From contig NC_088303.1 in NCBI RefSeq assembly GCF_032854445.1, forward strand, positions 12,905,501 through 12,965,500: DNA of 60,000 bases, given 5' to 3'. Below the pieces are notes generated by a model. That model did no database searches. It was not told the origin of the DNA and was given only the letters and a program-made list of their open reading frames with translations. The position numbers and the translations under genes were made by a program. The stretch's first letter is position 1; the number at the start of each line of letters is the position of its first letter. This DNA is from Liolophura sinensis. Lineage: Eukaryota; Mollusca; Polyplacophora; Chitonida; Chitonidae. Shown here in pieces: positions 1 through 15,500 of this stretch.

Positions 1-250
1 TGTGGGAGGAATATGTTACACCTTACAGTTATTAATGACCAGAAAGAGAGAGAGAGAGATTCTATGACAGATAGAAGTCAAAGTCACAGAAGAGGATAAC
101 AGAAGACAGTCTTCTCACACACTCTGTACACCTGTGGGAGGGAACACATCACACCTTACAGTTATCAATGATCACAGAGAGAGATTCTGTTCTCATACAG
201 AACACGGTAACAGAGGACAGTCTTTCCACACTCTTTACACACCTGTTGCA
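1..250. repeat. Two-copy tandem repeat of about 130 bp
   Basis: tgtgggaggaatatg at position 1 recurs as tgtgggagggaacac at 131, each followed by caccttacagttat and an AGAG-rich stretch, then gaggacagtct or gaagacagtct. The first unit is cut by the window edge. It lies in the PHKB-like intron left of exon 512-742. Confidence 0.65.
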
Positions 251-511
251 GCAATACACTACATGTCAACAGAGTTGCGTGGTTACATACAACTGTTGAA
301 TGTCCTGCTTTACAGGCCTAATCGTACATTTAGAACTTACATGATGATTGTCACATTCATGGCTGGAGGGAGCTGGACTGCAGCCAATGGCCTTTGGAAA
401 GTAACTGGGCCACCTGGCGACGTAGCAAGATCAATGTGTAGGCCCACTGTCATAATGGTGGAATGCGAGCCAACAAACTTAAGGCCACATATCCAAAGTG
501 ATCAAGCTTAC

Positions 512-3500
512 CTTGGATGTGCTAAGACCACCAAAAGGGCGAGAGGGTCGCCCTGTCAGATTCAGCTTTTTGTTAATGCCTAAGTACTCGTAGGCTTTTG
601 TCAGCTCCTGGGGCGCCCAGATCTGTATGGGTTCCACCTGGTGAGGGGTCTGTGTCTGGATTCCATAGGTGGCTAACTGCTGCTGTAGACGCACACTCTC
701 TGCGATCAGAACCACCTGAATAACCAGGTCAGGGGGTGTGCCCTGAGAAGAACAACAAGAAACACAAATTTCCAGGCATGGAATTGTACAAAACTCTGCT
801 ACAAGGTACACATACATGGCATAATTGTTTGTTCTATGAGGAATGCTAGTTGACTCTGTGGCCTTTCATCAATGTGGTTACAATGTCTACACTTTTGCTG
901 GCTTCCTCTCTGGTCAACGTGGGAAGGTCTGACAGCAACCTGCGGATGGCCGTGGGCTTCCCAACAGCTCTGCCGGATTTCCTCTCACCAGAGCCTGGTC
1001 TACTCCCACCATAATGTGGCTTCCATTGCATAAGTGATTTATTCTTCAGTACGGCACAAACACCAATGAAATGTTAAAAAAAAATAAATAAATAAACATA
1101 ATAAATATTAGATGATTCGGCCTATTACTGGAAAATGTGGCAATGAAAAAGACATTATAAATATTCTGCAATGTCTGAGTTGGAAAATAGAAACTCATAA
1201 AAATGTAACTGTTACATTTTTAACAATAAACCACATACATGAATACTACAAAAATTTACATTCTCCATCATGTGGGTGTTAACTATTGACAGATTGATGC
1301 TGGCCCTGACTTTGTACACGTGCATTATGCACTCGTGGCATGTTCTATTTACCAGCTGACTGGCACAGCACACATTACACTTCTTTACCATAACTACACA
1401 TGAAGACAAATAAAAGCTCCTGTAATGCAGATGTGAACCTATAAAATGTGTAAGAAACACCACAAGTAAGTATATGTGACGTTACCTGAAAACAGGAGTA
1501 CCTTGAGCTGAACCTGGGTCTCTCTGAGGCCGGCAGATGACGACGGATGGGATCAAGGTCGCTCAGGCTTATCAAACCCTCCACTAAAATGTCAAAAAAC
1601 TAACAGATCACATACAGGTACGATACTGATAGTTTGCAAAATCAATAAACAACAACAAAATGCATATAAACAGCTCTCCAACCAACTACTTGTACATGTA
1701 TACCCAGTAACAATTTCATAAAAAGCTGTTCTTAAATGACTCATTCAAACTGGGAAAAAGTCTGAATTTATAAAGCATTTCTGGAAATCTGTGATCAGTT
1801 TGTATGACAAGGCCTAAAGAGTTCACTTTGTTTCACTTTAACTTATAAACTACTTAGAGTCTAGCTTTCAAAAAGTGTGTCAAAGAGGCACATTGTACTA
1901 AAAGTACATATACACAAGCGTAGTAAACCATGTTCAAAATTTCAAAAACAGATTAATGTAAAATTTAACTAGCTCAGTAAACCTGTGTCATAAAAATAAC
2001 TGAGATTAAGGTCAGAAACTTTGTTATTTAATTCTCACTGTGCAAGTGCATAACCGGACAAGATTTAGCATCACTAAATATCAAATAGCGTAATGGAATA
2101 AATATGCCAAGTTTTGATGGAGGATGTCTGTGTAAAGAGACTAACCTAGGAGCTGAGAGACAAGGTAAACTGCTTGACCCCACAGGAAAATGGTACCATT
2201 AGAGCCCTCCAGGCTGGCAACCTTCCTCTGACTGCCTGGACGAGATCTCTCCAGCATCAGTACGTCAGCAGGCACATAATAATACTTGGGTACTGTAATA
2301 CCTAAAACAAAACAGCTCATGTATTTATCTGTTTCCTCATGTCATAAGATATTTACACTGTTCAAGATTATATTTATATGTCCAGAAAAATATGAACAAT
2401 GTATTGAATACCTTTTGGCTATATCTAGTTCCAAGACATACAAGTGTAAGAGTTCTGTTGACAAGATAATTGAATTACAGGCCCAATACTGACAGACAGC
2501 TGGTTAAACTGTAGCCGACTGTTACAACTAAAATTACACAACTGGATGATTAAATAATTAGTATATGTTGAAACCTCCTGTTAAATCAGAACATGTTCAT
2601 GTATTTATTTATTCAATTGGTGTATAACACCATATTCAAGAATTTTTCACCACAACATGGTCAGGTTTATGACTAGGTAAAAGCAGACAGTCTACGGTAA
2701 ACCACGTTTTGTCAGGTACAAGGTACCGAACATATACATGTACCCAAGACCCTTCTGGTTTAAAGCCTGTCTGAGACTAGAGGGACGTCTTACTCCAACC
2801 AGTAAGTGAGACAGCTGCATCCCGGGATGTAACCTCACTTATTAGTAGCTGATTGGTTGGGACAAGGGAAGGCCCTATCCTAACCTACCAGTGAGACCAG
2901 CTGGATCCCAGCCTGTGACCTCACTGGTAAGGGGCTGATAGGCTGGGATAATTGAACATCTTACCCGAACCAGCCAGTGAGATCAGCTTGATCCAAGAGT
3001 GTAACCTCACTTCAGGGGCTGATTTGCTGGGACAAGGGGAACATCTTACCTCAACCAGCCAGTGAGACCAGCTGGACCCCAGAGTGTAACCTCACTGGTC
3101 AGGGGTTGATTAGATGGGACAAGGGGAACACCTTACCCCAATCTGCCACTGAGACCAGATGGATTCCAGTCTGTGACCTCACTGGTAAGAGGCCTTACCT
3201 TAAGCAGCCAGTGAGACCAGCTGGATCCTAAAGTGTAACCTCACTGGTCAGGGGTTAATTAGCTGGGACAGGGGAGACACCTTGTCCCAATCTGCAAGTG
3301 AAACCAGATGGATCCCAGCCTGTGACCTCACTGGTAAGGGGCTGATTGGCTAGGACAAAGGAAACGCCTTACCATAACCAGCCAGTGAGGCCAGCTGGAT
3401 CTCGGAGTGTAACCTCACTTCAGGGGCTGATTGGCTGGGACAAGGGGAACATCTTACCTCAACAATCCAGTGAGACAAATGTTAAATAAAATCATAATAT

Positions 3501-6500
3501 TTTGAACACTAGGTTAACTGCAAGTAAACAACTTACCATTGCTGGTTTCCTTGAGCAATGGCTTCAACATCTTGATGTACTTTTTTACACTTTCTTTGTC
3601 ATTTTCGAACATACCTGTTGATCAAAAAGGGTACTACCATTTTATTATTCAACCATTACACTGCAGATAATAATCACCTAATCACAATTCACAATTCAAA
3701 CATTCGATCCTCAGACTGAGAAAGTGAGAAAGAATTTTTCTAAGTAGCTATACCGACTTTACTTTAGGTGAAATCTTCCAAGACAATTTTAACAGTTTAA
3801 ATGAACTTGGGGATGTATACCTACATGAATCTACATGTATATGAATATAAAATAGCTCAGCCTTTGAAAGAAAAATACACAGTTTCTATTATGCAGGTTT
3901 TCAGAGTGAAAGGCACTTACCATCAATGATCAGAAATAAATAGAAAATGGGCCATTCACATTCAATACCATCAAACATCTGGAAAAAAAAAATCCAGAAG
4001 ATCACAAAATCTAAAAATCATTGTCATGGCATGTACATGTACATCTGTGTATTTCAACGTTATCTGAGCATCAGAACATTTTGAAAAGCTTCTTTTAACC
4101 TATAAAACACACAGTAACAATGCTAAAAATCAACTGACAGAAGCCTGAAGAAGGCAGAAGTTTGAACTCCAATCTTGACAATTAGAGGTTACCTCTGTGT
4201 CTTTTACCACACAAGTCCATCTATTTACCTTGATCTCAGCAGGCTTGTAATACTTCCGGTTTTTATCCTCCACAACCGTATGCAGTCCATCTCTTAGATA
4301 GCGCTTTATACCGTATTTGCCCTGTAATTTGTGCTGCACTTTTTCCACAGTACGGGACCTCAGATGAGACTCATGTGTTGCAAACCCTGGCCAGCATATG
4401 GTCGGCAGTAAAGAGGCATCTGTGTTCTGAATTAAACAGGAGACACTTTTATAGCCTTACAATATATATTACATAGGGATACTCTATTACATAAAGTATT
4501 TACATGAAAGGGCATATCAAATAAATACTCGCTGGCACATGTACCTAATAATTAACACAAACATTCTAATTTTAAAATTCAATGCTCTAATAATATCAAA
4601 TGAAAATACCACAGGACTCATCAATACCTGTCTGCATAAATTACTAAGGTTCCACAAGGAATAGTTTCACTAGCACTTGAGATTTAGCTTGAAAAATACA
4701 CAGCAGAAGTAACCCCCTTATTGATTACTGTAAATATTACATAAGTAATAAATTGTGAAAAACCATAAGAATTCTGACAAAACAAATCAAACACATATTG
4801 ATTGACAAACACAAACACCAATACTATCTACTACATGTGTGCAATACAGTATTAGATGGAACTTGATGTCTGTTGATATGCTAAATGACAAAGTTTTGCA
4901 CGTGGGTAACTGTCATTTACTTTTGCACAATCTGAGTTGGCGGCAAGATGACAGAAGAGAGTGATTAGCCCTGTACCAGTTTGATTAACCTGCATGGTAC
5001 TTAGCAGCTCTGATTGTTAATCCTCGCCACATGGGGTCAAGTCACTGACAGTGAGGTGTGCAGGCCTCCCGACTAGTAGACCTACTTGTACATCTCAAAA
5101 TATACACACGAATGAAATTGACGAAAGTATTAAGGAGGGTGATGTCTATTACAAATCTTTAAATTCCAAACACTGTCTGAAAGCATGACAATGTCAAACA
5201 AGGAACGTACATGGACAATGTACACTGCAGACCAACGGATTATTCGGGTTAGGCCTATGTGGAAGTCACCTCACACCGTTACCTGGTGAACAGTTGTCTG
5301 CTGAGAGTCATCATTATGTAACAAATATGTGTACAAACATAAACTACCAGGCAAAAGAAAGGTTTCACCCACTTCTTGAGCCCATAAAACAAAAACAAAG
5401 TCAGATATAAGAATTAAGAAGATTGGTTTATAAACAGGAATCATTGTGAAATATTCTCTCAAAAAGGCTTTAAAATATTGGCATTCAATTGGCCACAAAA
5501 CACAATGAAAGAGACAAGGGGTCAGAAGAAAAAATTACACAAATGTAAAGTTAACTGGCAAGTGCATGTAAAGTCACAGTATCCACAGAAATGAAGGACT
5601 ACAGTCATCAGTAGCGAGTGTGGCCACCCTGGGCATCAATGCATGCAAGCACACGCCTCCGTATTGACGTCGTCCGTCGCCGGATGATGTCAGCTGGGGT
5701 AACGTTCCATAGGTTTAACAGAGCTTGCTCAAGTTCCTGTTGGTTAGTTGGAGGAGGCACCAACTGTCTCAAACGGCGGTCAAGGTGATCCCAGAGATGG
5801 TCAATGGGGTTCATGTCTGGTGAGTTGGCTGGCCAGGGCAACACGATGACGTTTGCGGTCTCGAGGTAGTCTGTAAAAATGCGGGCAGTGTGAGGTCTTG
5901 CGTTGTCGTGTTGTAAGATCGATCCTTTTGGCTGTCATTAAAGGAAAGGAACGACGACAGGTCTCAGTACCTCATCAAGGTATCGCTGGCCAGTCAGATT
6001 ACCTCGCACAATAACCAGCTGCGTCTTCATTTGGTCACAAATCCCTCCCCAAACCATGACGCCTCCGCCTCCAAACGGATAAACCTCTCTTACGCAGTTT
6101 GGCGCCAGACGCTCGCCTCTTCGTCGGAAAACTCGAACTCTGCCATCGTTCCTGAATAGACAGAACCTGCTCTCGTCTGTAAACAGCACTCTCGCCCAGT
6201 CACGTCGCTGCCACCGACGTACAATACGTGTCCATCGCAATCTGCGTTGAAGGTGTAAAAGGGTCAAGGTCATCCTACGGAAGGGGCGGTAAGGTCGTAA
6301 ACCAGCTGAACGAAGACGACGCAGTGTTGTCCTGGGGCTGATGACATGGCCTAGTGCCGTCCCCGCTGTTGACGTCGCCGTGACGAATCGATTTCGGAGG
6401 TGGATCTGCCGGATGTAGCGATCTTCAGCCGCAGTTGTTACCCTCGGTCTTCCCGATCTTGGTCTGTCTTGGGTCTGGCCTGTCTGCTGATAGCGTATCA

Positions 6501-9500
6501 ACAACCTCCTGATGGTGGTTTGGCTGCAGTTGAACGTTCTTGCAATGTGACGTTGCGAGATTCCCATGGTGGACATACCGATGGCCTGGTCTCGTTGCGC
6601 TTGCGTAAGTCTTGGCATACTGTTGGTGTTTTTTCGGTCACTGAATGTCTGCTCTTTCGAGCAAGAGTATTTATGCAACATTACCGCACGTGCATCACGA
6701 GCCATGCCTCAAAAGAACGTTTTGCATGTTATCGCAATTTTACAATTCCAATTGCTGCGTTCGTGATGATGCGCTCTGGTAGAGGAAACCATGCAGTCAT
6801 ACACCATGTCCTGCTTAAAATCAAATCTGGAACCGCGCTTTTATTTTTTTTATGACAAAAAATACGGTGAAACCTTTCTTTTGCCTGGTAGTTTATTTTA
6901 GCTAAAAACAAATTTCATTGAGAAATATCTGTCATCAGCTTCCCGTGTCCACGTAATTCCAATTTAGTATGTCAGTCTACATGCACATTTTGTTTCTTTA
7001 CAGTCAAAACTGTCCTCCTATTGCAGAAGGGTTCCTTTTCCCGTGATTTTATATTGAAAACCTCCCTTAAACACAGAAAACATACTCCATGTGAGGTTTC
7101 TCAAACTACGATGATTTACTTTTACCCCTTTTCGGGGGCATTATGAGCTAGTCCGGCATATCGGGAGACAAGATTCATTTGAGTTTTCACATTAGGAGTT
7201 CACACAACATCGTCAATGGCTTTATAAACAAATTTTATGATTTCCTGTATACAGTTTTACCCATATGTGATTTACATGTCCCCAGCGACAGATAAGAATA
7301 TTGTTTTGCTCTTTGTCGGCAAAAATCATGCGAACGATGGGCAAACACATGGAAATTTTGAGTCCTGTGATTGTAAGTGGCAGGTATCTACGTGTATATA
7401 AAACCAATCTGTGTGATTAAAACTTTCATCTGAGGGGATCTCGATTCAATATTAAGTACATTAAGTATTCATGTTTAAGAAATATGGGCCGGTTGACAGT
7501 TTTTCAAATTACGCCAGAATGAACAAGAAGTGTTTAGCTACAGAGGTGGAAATGCTCATGTGTAGGTGTCACTTTCATTGCAATTTGACATCTTTATCTC
7601 ATCTGCTGGTAGGCCAAGTTTGCAAGTATGGATTCGTGATGTGCTGAAGTCTGCTACAGCTTTCTGTACAGAGAGCCCTGCAGTTTAAAAACAGATATTT
7701 GACATGATACTCTACATGCGTAAAGGTACTGGGTAGTCAGGCTTAATGAAGAAGACAGCACCTGGCTTAAATATATTTCAATCAAAAGCAGGATACTCAA
7801 GCTTTCTAAAAAGCATAATACTTTACTGCTTTAATGAGATTTGAACATGCAGAACAAAATGGCAATGCCGCACACATGGCTAGTGTGAGTCGAGGCATCC
7901 ATCTTGAGAATTTTATCCAATCAAAGACGTTGCTATCAGAATGCGTGGCCTAAGCTGTGACATACCCTTTACCCATTCACTCCATGGAGTGACATATGAT
8001 AACAAAGAACTGCTGCATATGATATATATCATTTTGAGCGAGCCCCATGTTGTGGGACAGGTCTGTATCACTTACAGACCACCACAGATTTACAAGCTGT
8101 GAAATATTCAACGATGGTATCACAAATTATGTCAGACAGTAGTATGCCATCTCTGCCTAAACCACATTCATCTCCCCAAATATATTTCTTGTTTATTTTA
8201 GCGTTTAGTCACCAGTTTCCAAATTACAAATATCTGAGTGAGTGCAAAATTCACTAGGGATGCGGCAGGTTTATGGGAATGAGAAGTCAACTCTACAACG
8301 CTTAAAATCGATCAGATCTTATGATATAATTTTTTCTCCGAATTATTACAAATAAAGAATTTAAATTTTTCTCCATCATTTCTCCATCTTTTTTCCATTA
8401 TAAAACACAGTAAAATTATTGGAACACCATGCTCAAGTCGAGGTGCTTTCTCTGACATCCGACTCTGGAATCTGATTATGTCACCACTGCTTTCATCTTA
8501 GAAGCTACCGGTACCAAATTGAAGCATAATTCTGTGTAGTTGAATGCCTAGATAAGCCCCAGTGGTGCTTAGATTTATATCCATTTGTTTCAGAATTGAA
8601 CATGAATCTAGTTGTACAACAAACGGAATTTTGTAAACATTTAATAGGGGTCAAATTCTCGAGCACAGAACCTCTGCATGATTTGACCTGAACCAGGAAT
8701 ACCCCTGTCGTAAATCTGCAGCTAGGCTATTTAAACAGGGTTGCTATAAATGATATAGTAGGCCTACTGTATCAACAGTTCAAGCAGTGGAAGAAATATT
8801 CTTCTATTACGTCCAATTGCCGAGAAAACTATATTTATCACTTGAGCCTTCATCGCTTAAGTCCACAACTTTTGTCTGCCATAAGCAACTGCTTAGGTTT
8901 CTATACGCAAAATACATTTGACATTTAAGAGCTAAACTAAACGTGACATAACCTTGCTCTCGATAATGGAGACGTGCTGAAGCTGTGTCAAGACGAGGTT
9001 TCCCTAAACTCTTACTGGATTGAAAAAAAATCCAAAAAAAATATTTAATGTTGGTTTAAGATACTCTGAATGGCAGTCTTTCAGTGGACATAAACATTAG
9101 TCAGGGGCTGTCTTTCACTCTAATCTCCCAAATTTTTTTCCCAAATTCCCATTTATCTCAAAATAATGATAATAAAAAAATCAACCCCTTGCAAAGTGCA
9201 TATACTAAAATTATTATGATTAAAACTGAGGGGTAAGACCATAGACTAACTTCTCAGTGAAAAATAAGCTTATTTATAACATTCTTGAAGTGTAAGTATA
9301 ATTCGCTGACCACCCCTGATGCTCTCCCGCGGCGCTCAGTTAGAAACAACTACAACCAATGTAGACAGTAGACAGTAGAACCACTGGACACAGAGACTGA
9401 GCAATGGTCTCTGAAGACAGACCTACCTTGGAATTGGACTCCCTCGGCAGGACTGTTTCAAAAATGGTGCGGTTTCTGTTATGGGCATCAATATCCACAT

Positions 9501-12500
9501 AGATGACAGACCAGCTGGCACCTTGCTCACCAAACAGGTTCAATCCATTGATGGACTCCAGCGCAGCTTTAGCCAATCCAATTGAACTGGAATACATACA
9601 TGTAATGACAGCAAGTCTAACTAATAGACCATTCTGCAATTTATTATCTACAGTCAAATCTGTACTTATGGCCACTTATATTTAGCGTCCAACTGTCCTA
9701 AGCAGCCACTCTCTGGCACGTCCAAACGATTTTCCACATTAAACAACCTCTAATATGCAGAGATCTGTCCAACACAAACAGCGGCCACTATATATTGTAA
9801 CAAAGTCCAATAGCAACCCACCCTATGTGGCCGAGATTTTCAAAAGTAATGACGATCAGAGATTTGAAAATATCAAAATGGCAGCCACAAACTTTGGCAG
9901 TTTTGGCAGTGATTGAAAATTTACAATGTTATAACCTGCATCTTTGTCTTGTGAAGTTTGTGCGTTTGTTTTAATGCGCAGCTGTTTATAGTCAAGACAT
10001 CCACTGGCAGGCAGTGGGATTTAACAGCCCCATGTATAGAGGATGTCTGAGGTGGGAAAGCCATTAAGTCACAGTGGGCGAACACATGTTGAACTTCCCT
10101 GATCCATATACATGTATGTTGTTGTTGGTGTTCACCGGTAAGGGCAAACTGAATAAATTTCCATACAGTTCATGGGTCTAGCTGTCATTCACAGTTCAAA
10201 TGTTCGTTGGCATATCCATAATCCATGTTGGCCCAACTGGAGCTAGACTGTCTAGACAATGGAAGTGTTTGGGGGAAAAGTCACATGTGCGCTGACTTGA
10301 AACTCGCGTTGCAAGCGCTTGTTTAATTACACTCTGTCTGAACACCATCATGGCTTCAGACTTATAACCCACACCACTGAATTTTTTTCAGACATAATAT
10401 TAGTATATTGTTGTCATATATCTACTAAATGTATGTAGACATGAACATTGATCATATCTTAAATTAATACTGATAAAAACAGAAACAAAAGTTATGTGTT
10501 GGCTCAGTCGTTTTCCCAGCAGGTTTTACATGCGGCCCACCTGCTCTAAGCAGCCACTTACTTCGTCTCCCGTTACTGGCCACATACAACAGGTTTGACT
10601 GTATCTAACAAGGACAAGTAAAAGTGAGAAATCTACTACATATTGCGTTCTGGTCAAGATTACATCGTTTTATCATTTGCAGACAGGTATTGTTTTTTTG
10701 TTGTTTTTTTCTTCTTGTTGACATGAACATTATGTACCTAAATATACTGTTTATCATTATCTTAGTTGTAGTAAGCATCTGGGAGCTAGATTAGAATTCA
10801 TACCGACAAATTACAGGTATTAAATATATTAAACCAACATTCAATTAAAAACTTAGCTCAAGAACAAAATAAATCATGCTGTACATTAATTTTGTTTTTT
10901 ATTATTTTTTTTTTTTTTACAAAATAGCAGCTATTTGTATATGATATTAAGACCAAACCTGGCATGAAGTTCACTAGAACCATTGTTATATTTGCTTCCT
11001 CTTTCCCACATTCCATAGTCTGGAGTTCGATAGGCGCGCTCAACATAAAACACCAAATTCTGGATGAAATTGACTTCATCTGTGGTGAAAATTATCTGAA
11101 AACCAAAAGAAAATAATCAAAAAAAAAACAACACATTGAAGATGGCAAGATGAATCAATATTTATTTATTTATTTATCTGATTGGTGTTTTACGCTGTAC
11201 TGAAGAATATTTCACTTATACAACCGAGACCAGCATTATTGGGCAGAGCCCAGAGGAATCCCACGACCAACTGGATGAATCAATAAGGCAAAGACATACA
11301 TGTATATACTAGTGCATGAAGAAATTCAAACAGAGTAACACGAGGAAGGAGGAAAAGTAAATCCAGATTATGGGTCTACTAACTGCTCAATGATTCGCAT
11401 TTACAGTCCTGTATAGACGTACAGGCCTGTATACAGTATTATTCTTATAAAGAATAGAGCTTTCTGGATATAGCACTGATGCTAGTGTTGAAAACTGGCC
11501 GAAACAATATATATCAATCATTCAGACCATTCAACAAATAGGCCTCCCACAAAATGGAAGGTAACAGATTGGTAGACTTTACAGAGAACTGCATTGCCCC
11601 TCTGATAATCAGTATCTGTAGGTCAGACTTGTAGATGCCATATAGAAAGTGGATTTAAGTAACAGTACTATCATTGTTACGGATTACATCTGGTTCCATC
11701 TATACCCAGAAAGTGTAATACCTAATAATGCTAACACTGTTACTTAAATCCACTTTCTAAATGGCATCTACCAATATGATATCAGAACACACAAAACGCA
11801 TGAAGATCACTGTTTGTCCTTCTTGTGTTTACAATACTGACGGACAGCAGAACATTAAAAAGCTACTAGACTGCTTGTTCCAGTCAATCATAGCAATGAG
11901 AGCCAAATGAGTGAACGATTGAGATTTAACGCAGTAAATGATTTCAAGTGTGTACATGTGACAACAAACCTCTAAGCCGGCTGAGATCATCTGCACCATA
12001 GACAGGAGGAAGAGAGCCACAACATCAATCTGAAAACAGAAAACATACACCCCTAATCAGACAATCACACCTATTTGTCCAATATTTCTGTTTCAGTCAA
12101 GCTGACTAGGTTACATCACCCAATGTTCTCAGTTCAATGTTCACAGATGTATCAACATATACATTCACCATACACAAAGAGATAGAGGTTGGAGATATAG
12201 GGCCAGCACTGGTTCACTTGTTCAACATGTTGTCTTCATGTTATACAGTCTACACTGTTAAACGTCGTATTTCTCTGAAGTGGCTGTGCCAAATACCTGA
12301 AGGTGTTCACACTCCTCATCCCTAGACACAGGGTCTCCAGTCACAATGTGGAACTTAGATTGCAGGGCATACACTGCGCTTTGATTCCTCTTGAACTTTT
12401 CAGGCTGGAAACAAACAGAAATAAATAAAACATGTGTTGTACAAAACTAATAGCACATGTTTACACGACAGGATACACAGTGCTGCCTAAACCATGCCTA

Positions 12501-15500
12501 GATTATTAATTTTCTATACTATTCACCTGTGCTGTAATGACTTCCATTTTGTTAAAGAAGTAATGCCAAAAAAAACCCCAAAAAAACAAATAACACAATA
12601 TTATGGTATTTCAGAATTCTAGGATTACTTCACTGGATTGTTTACATGGGACTCCAAAGTTTTTGGCATTAAGGAAACTGTATTGACAGAGTTCAGTGGA
12701 CACACCTCACAAAGAACTGAGAAAGTAAGAAAGATTTAGGTATTTCTAAATACCCCGATTTCATATCACGAAGATAAAAACAATGTTACCTTATCTTACA
12801 GAACATTGCCATGATATGGTTGAAATAATAATAATAATGTGTTATTAAACCTCAATCATTCATTCACTGATTCATGAGGGGACATTTACTACTCCATATC
12901 ACAGGACAAAGCCAAATGGAGGTTGGCCTTAGCAACCACCATGTACATGCAGCTCTCACCTTGTCTGCCTGTCGTAACCAGCAGAAAAGAATACCTCTCA
13001 TGCACTTAACAGCACTCTGAGAGAGCTCATAGGTCCGGCCTTGATCATCATCTATACGCCTACAAGGGAGAAACAGTGTACATCCTACAAAATCACACTA
13101 TATTTTGTTTGCTTGGAGTATCTTACATTATGTCCTTATCTTTGCTGCAGGCCAGTCACAATGACCATGCACATAGTCATCGTGGAAAAAGTTTATGGGA
13201 ACAATAACCAGCGATGAGCATGTCCCTGTTGCATGGTCTTCTTGCAATTGCTAAATTTTACTGAAAATGAAGTTGTCATCTACAGATGCACAGATCATTC
13301 ATAAGTTTTGCAGTGGGCTGTCTTTGTTACTGTGAAATTATTTGCAATGCGAACTACATGCATCTTCAGTGCTCATCACAAGGTTAATTGCATCTGATTT
13401 TCTTTCCGAACACTACTTTGGGTTCAGACTGTTTTCTTCTTGCAAAAGTGTAAACCGATCACCATGTATTCATACTGCCCCCCTCCTTTTCTCCCAAAGA
13501 CACCTAGTCAGCCCACGAAAAGCATGTGGACAAAACAATAGGTATAAGTTTGAATCATGTCTGTCAGTCGCAGAATGTAAGTGGCACCACATGATTTATG
13601 GGGATGATCACTGACAGGAAGGAAACTAGGCAGAGCGTGGAGAAAACCATCCCTCTTCCTGTCATCGACAAATTTCCCTAAATTCTCCCTAAATATAAAT
13701 TATTTATTTATTTATATGATTGGTGTTTTACTCCATAATCAAGAATATTACAATTATAATATTACATTACAGCAATGTGGGAAGAAACAGGGCATAGCCT
13801 GGGGAAAACCTACAGCCATCTGCGAACTGCTGGCTGACCTATTCACGTTTAACCAGAAAGGAAGCCAGTGTGAGCCGCATTTGAACTCACAGTGACTGCA
13901 TTAGTGAGAGGCTCCTGGGTCACTGCGCTGTACAGAGGTAAGTATAAATGAATGATTCAACACCATTCTTGGCACTGCAGATAATACATGTACATATTGA
14001 TGGTTTTTAAAGTTTCCGGGTCTAAAATTCTTGCAGTACGATAACATGACCAGACTGAACTCTTACCTGTAAGCTTGTGACAGAGCCCATGTAGCTGTTG
14101 CACAATAAATGCTGTCTCTGACATTGCCAATTTGGCTTGGGTTCTCTGGGTCTCCAATATTTGGAAACAGACCCAGACTATAGCTCTGGTATCTCAAAAT
14201 CTGTCGCTTCACTGTAAGAAACATAACAGAAAACTTGTAGTAAGAGTTTGATAACATTTTCCATCCACTATAAAAAAACACATGTCTACTATCATGCTAG
14301 TGGCAAGAACTGTGTTCAAAACATACTTAGGATGTCAGTAAGTGGTTCATACACAGCACAGTGTATCCTGATATTAAATGGGTTATTGTACATGGATAAC
14401 ACAGATAACACTTAAAACACTATTACATTAAAACACAAATAATACATTTTATCACATGAAATCAAATTAATAGATTGCTGAGAGCCAACCACTGCTAAGA
14501 GATCAGTGAATATTAAATTTTGTAAAATCATCACTGGTACCTATATTAAGACTACACTCCTTGTAAAGCAAACAGGGTCACCATAAGTTACTGGGATATT
14601 GACTAGAAAATCCATTTCCCCAGCATTCAAAAATGATGACTGCATTTTGATGCATGATAGAAATTCCTTGATCTAACTGGAAACATACATGTATATATAA
14701 CTATCTACTTAACAGATCATTATACTGAATTTGGTTTTGGCAATTATTTTCTTGGGATTGAGGTCACCTGCAAGAATGTAAATGAATGAACATGTGTATG
14801 CTGTACATACCACCCATTATATGAGGCTGAAATGTTCAATAATACCCTATTAATTAACTGAAAATAGCATTTGGGCGATTTAGTTTCTAAAATATGCAAC
14901 TGAATCTCTACTTATTTGATAGGTGTTGAACACCAAACACAAGTATGGAGTACTTTGAGTATAAAACCATTGCCCTATTATAAAACCTAACATTCAACAC
15001 ATTTCCTATATTTAGAACACGGTGCTGCCAGCTGCTGTTGGATCAGAGCCGATGACACATATGCAAATAAACATTTTTACTAATAGCCTGTACTAAAAGT
15101 GATGGGATGTTTGGGAAAAAGCAAAAACAAAAAACAGTAGCTTGCTGTCTAGAAGACAGTGCTTAAATTTTCATGGACTACTTAAATCTCTCTGTTTAAC
15201 TGTGACCTCAAGAACATATGTACACATGCTTAATTGGCTTTAAATCTCTCAAACTACTCTGAACTAAAATGCAAATCTTCCTGCTGTCAAATGAAATTGT
15301 CCTGTGTATATACGTAAATGCCAAATCCATAAATAATAAAAGTATTTTGATTGGCTAAATTAACATCTTCAGGCTTTAAGAGCTTGGTGTGTGTAACTAC
15401 ATGTAAACAAAATATGACAGAGATACATTCTTTTATATTTTCTTGATCTAAATACTGCACTAATGTCATGTATTATAAATATTTAACCATCTCATATTCG

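Noticed and set aside
134-583. 149-residue plus-strand frame at the left edge
   Set aside because: It overlaps the PHKB-like exon 512-742 antisense and a two-copy repeat; no recognisable domain.
1486-1583. Earlier donor (CAAG-GTACTC) in this PHKB-like exon
   Set aside because: Using the later CAG-GTAACG donor keeps the frame and matches the SNQG spacing of vertebrate PHKB.
6400-6855. 151-residue plus-strand frame
   Set aside because: Antisense shadow of the Tc1-like transposase N-terminal region.
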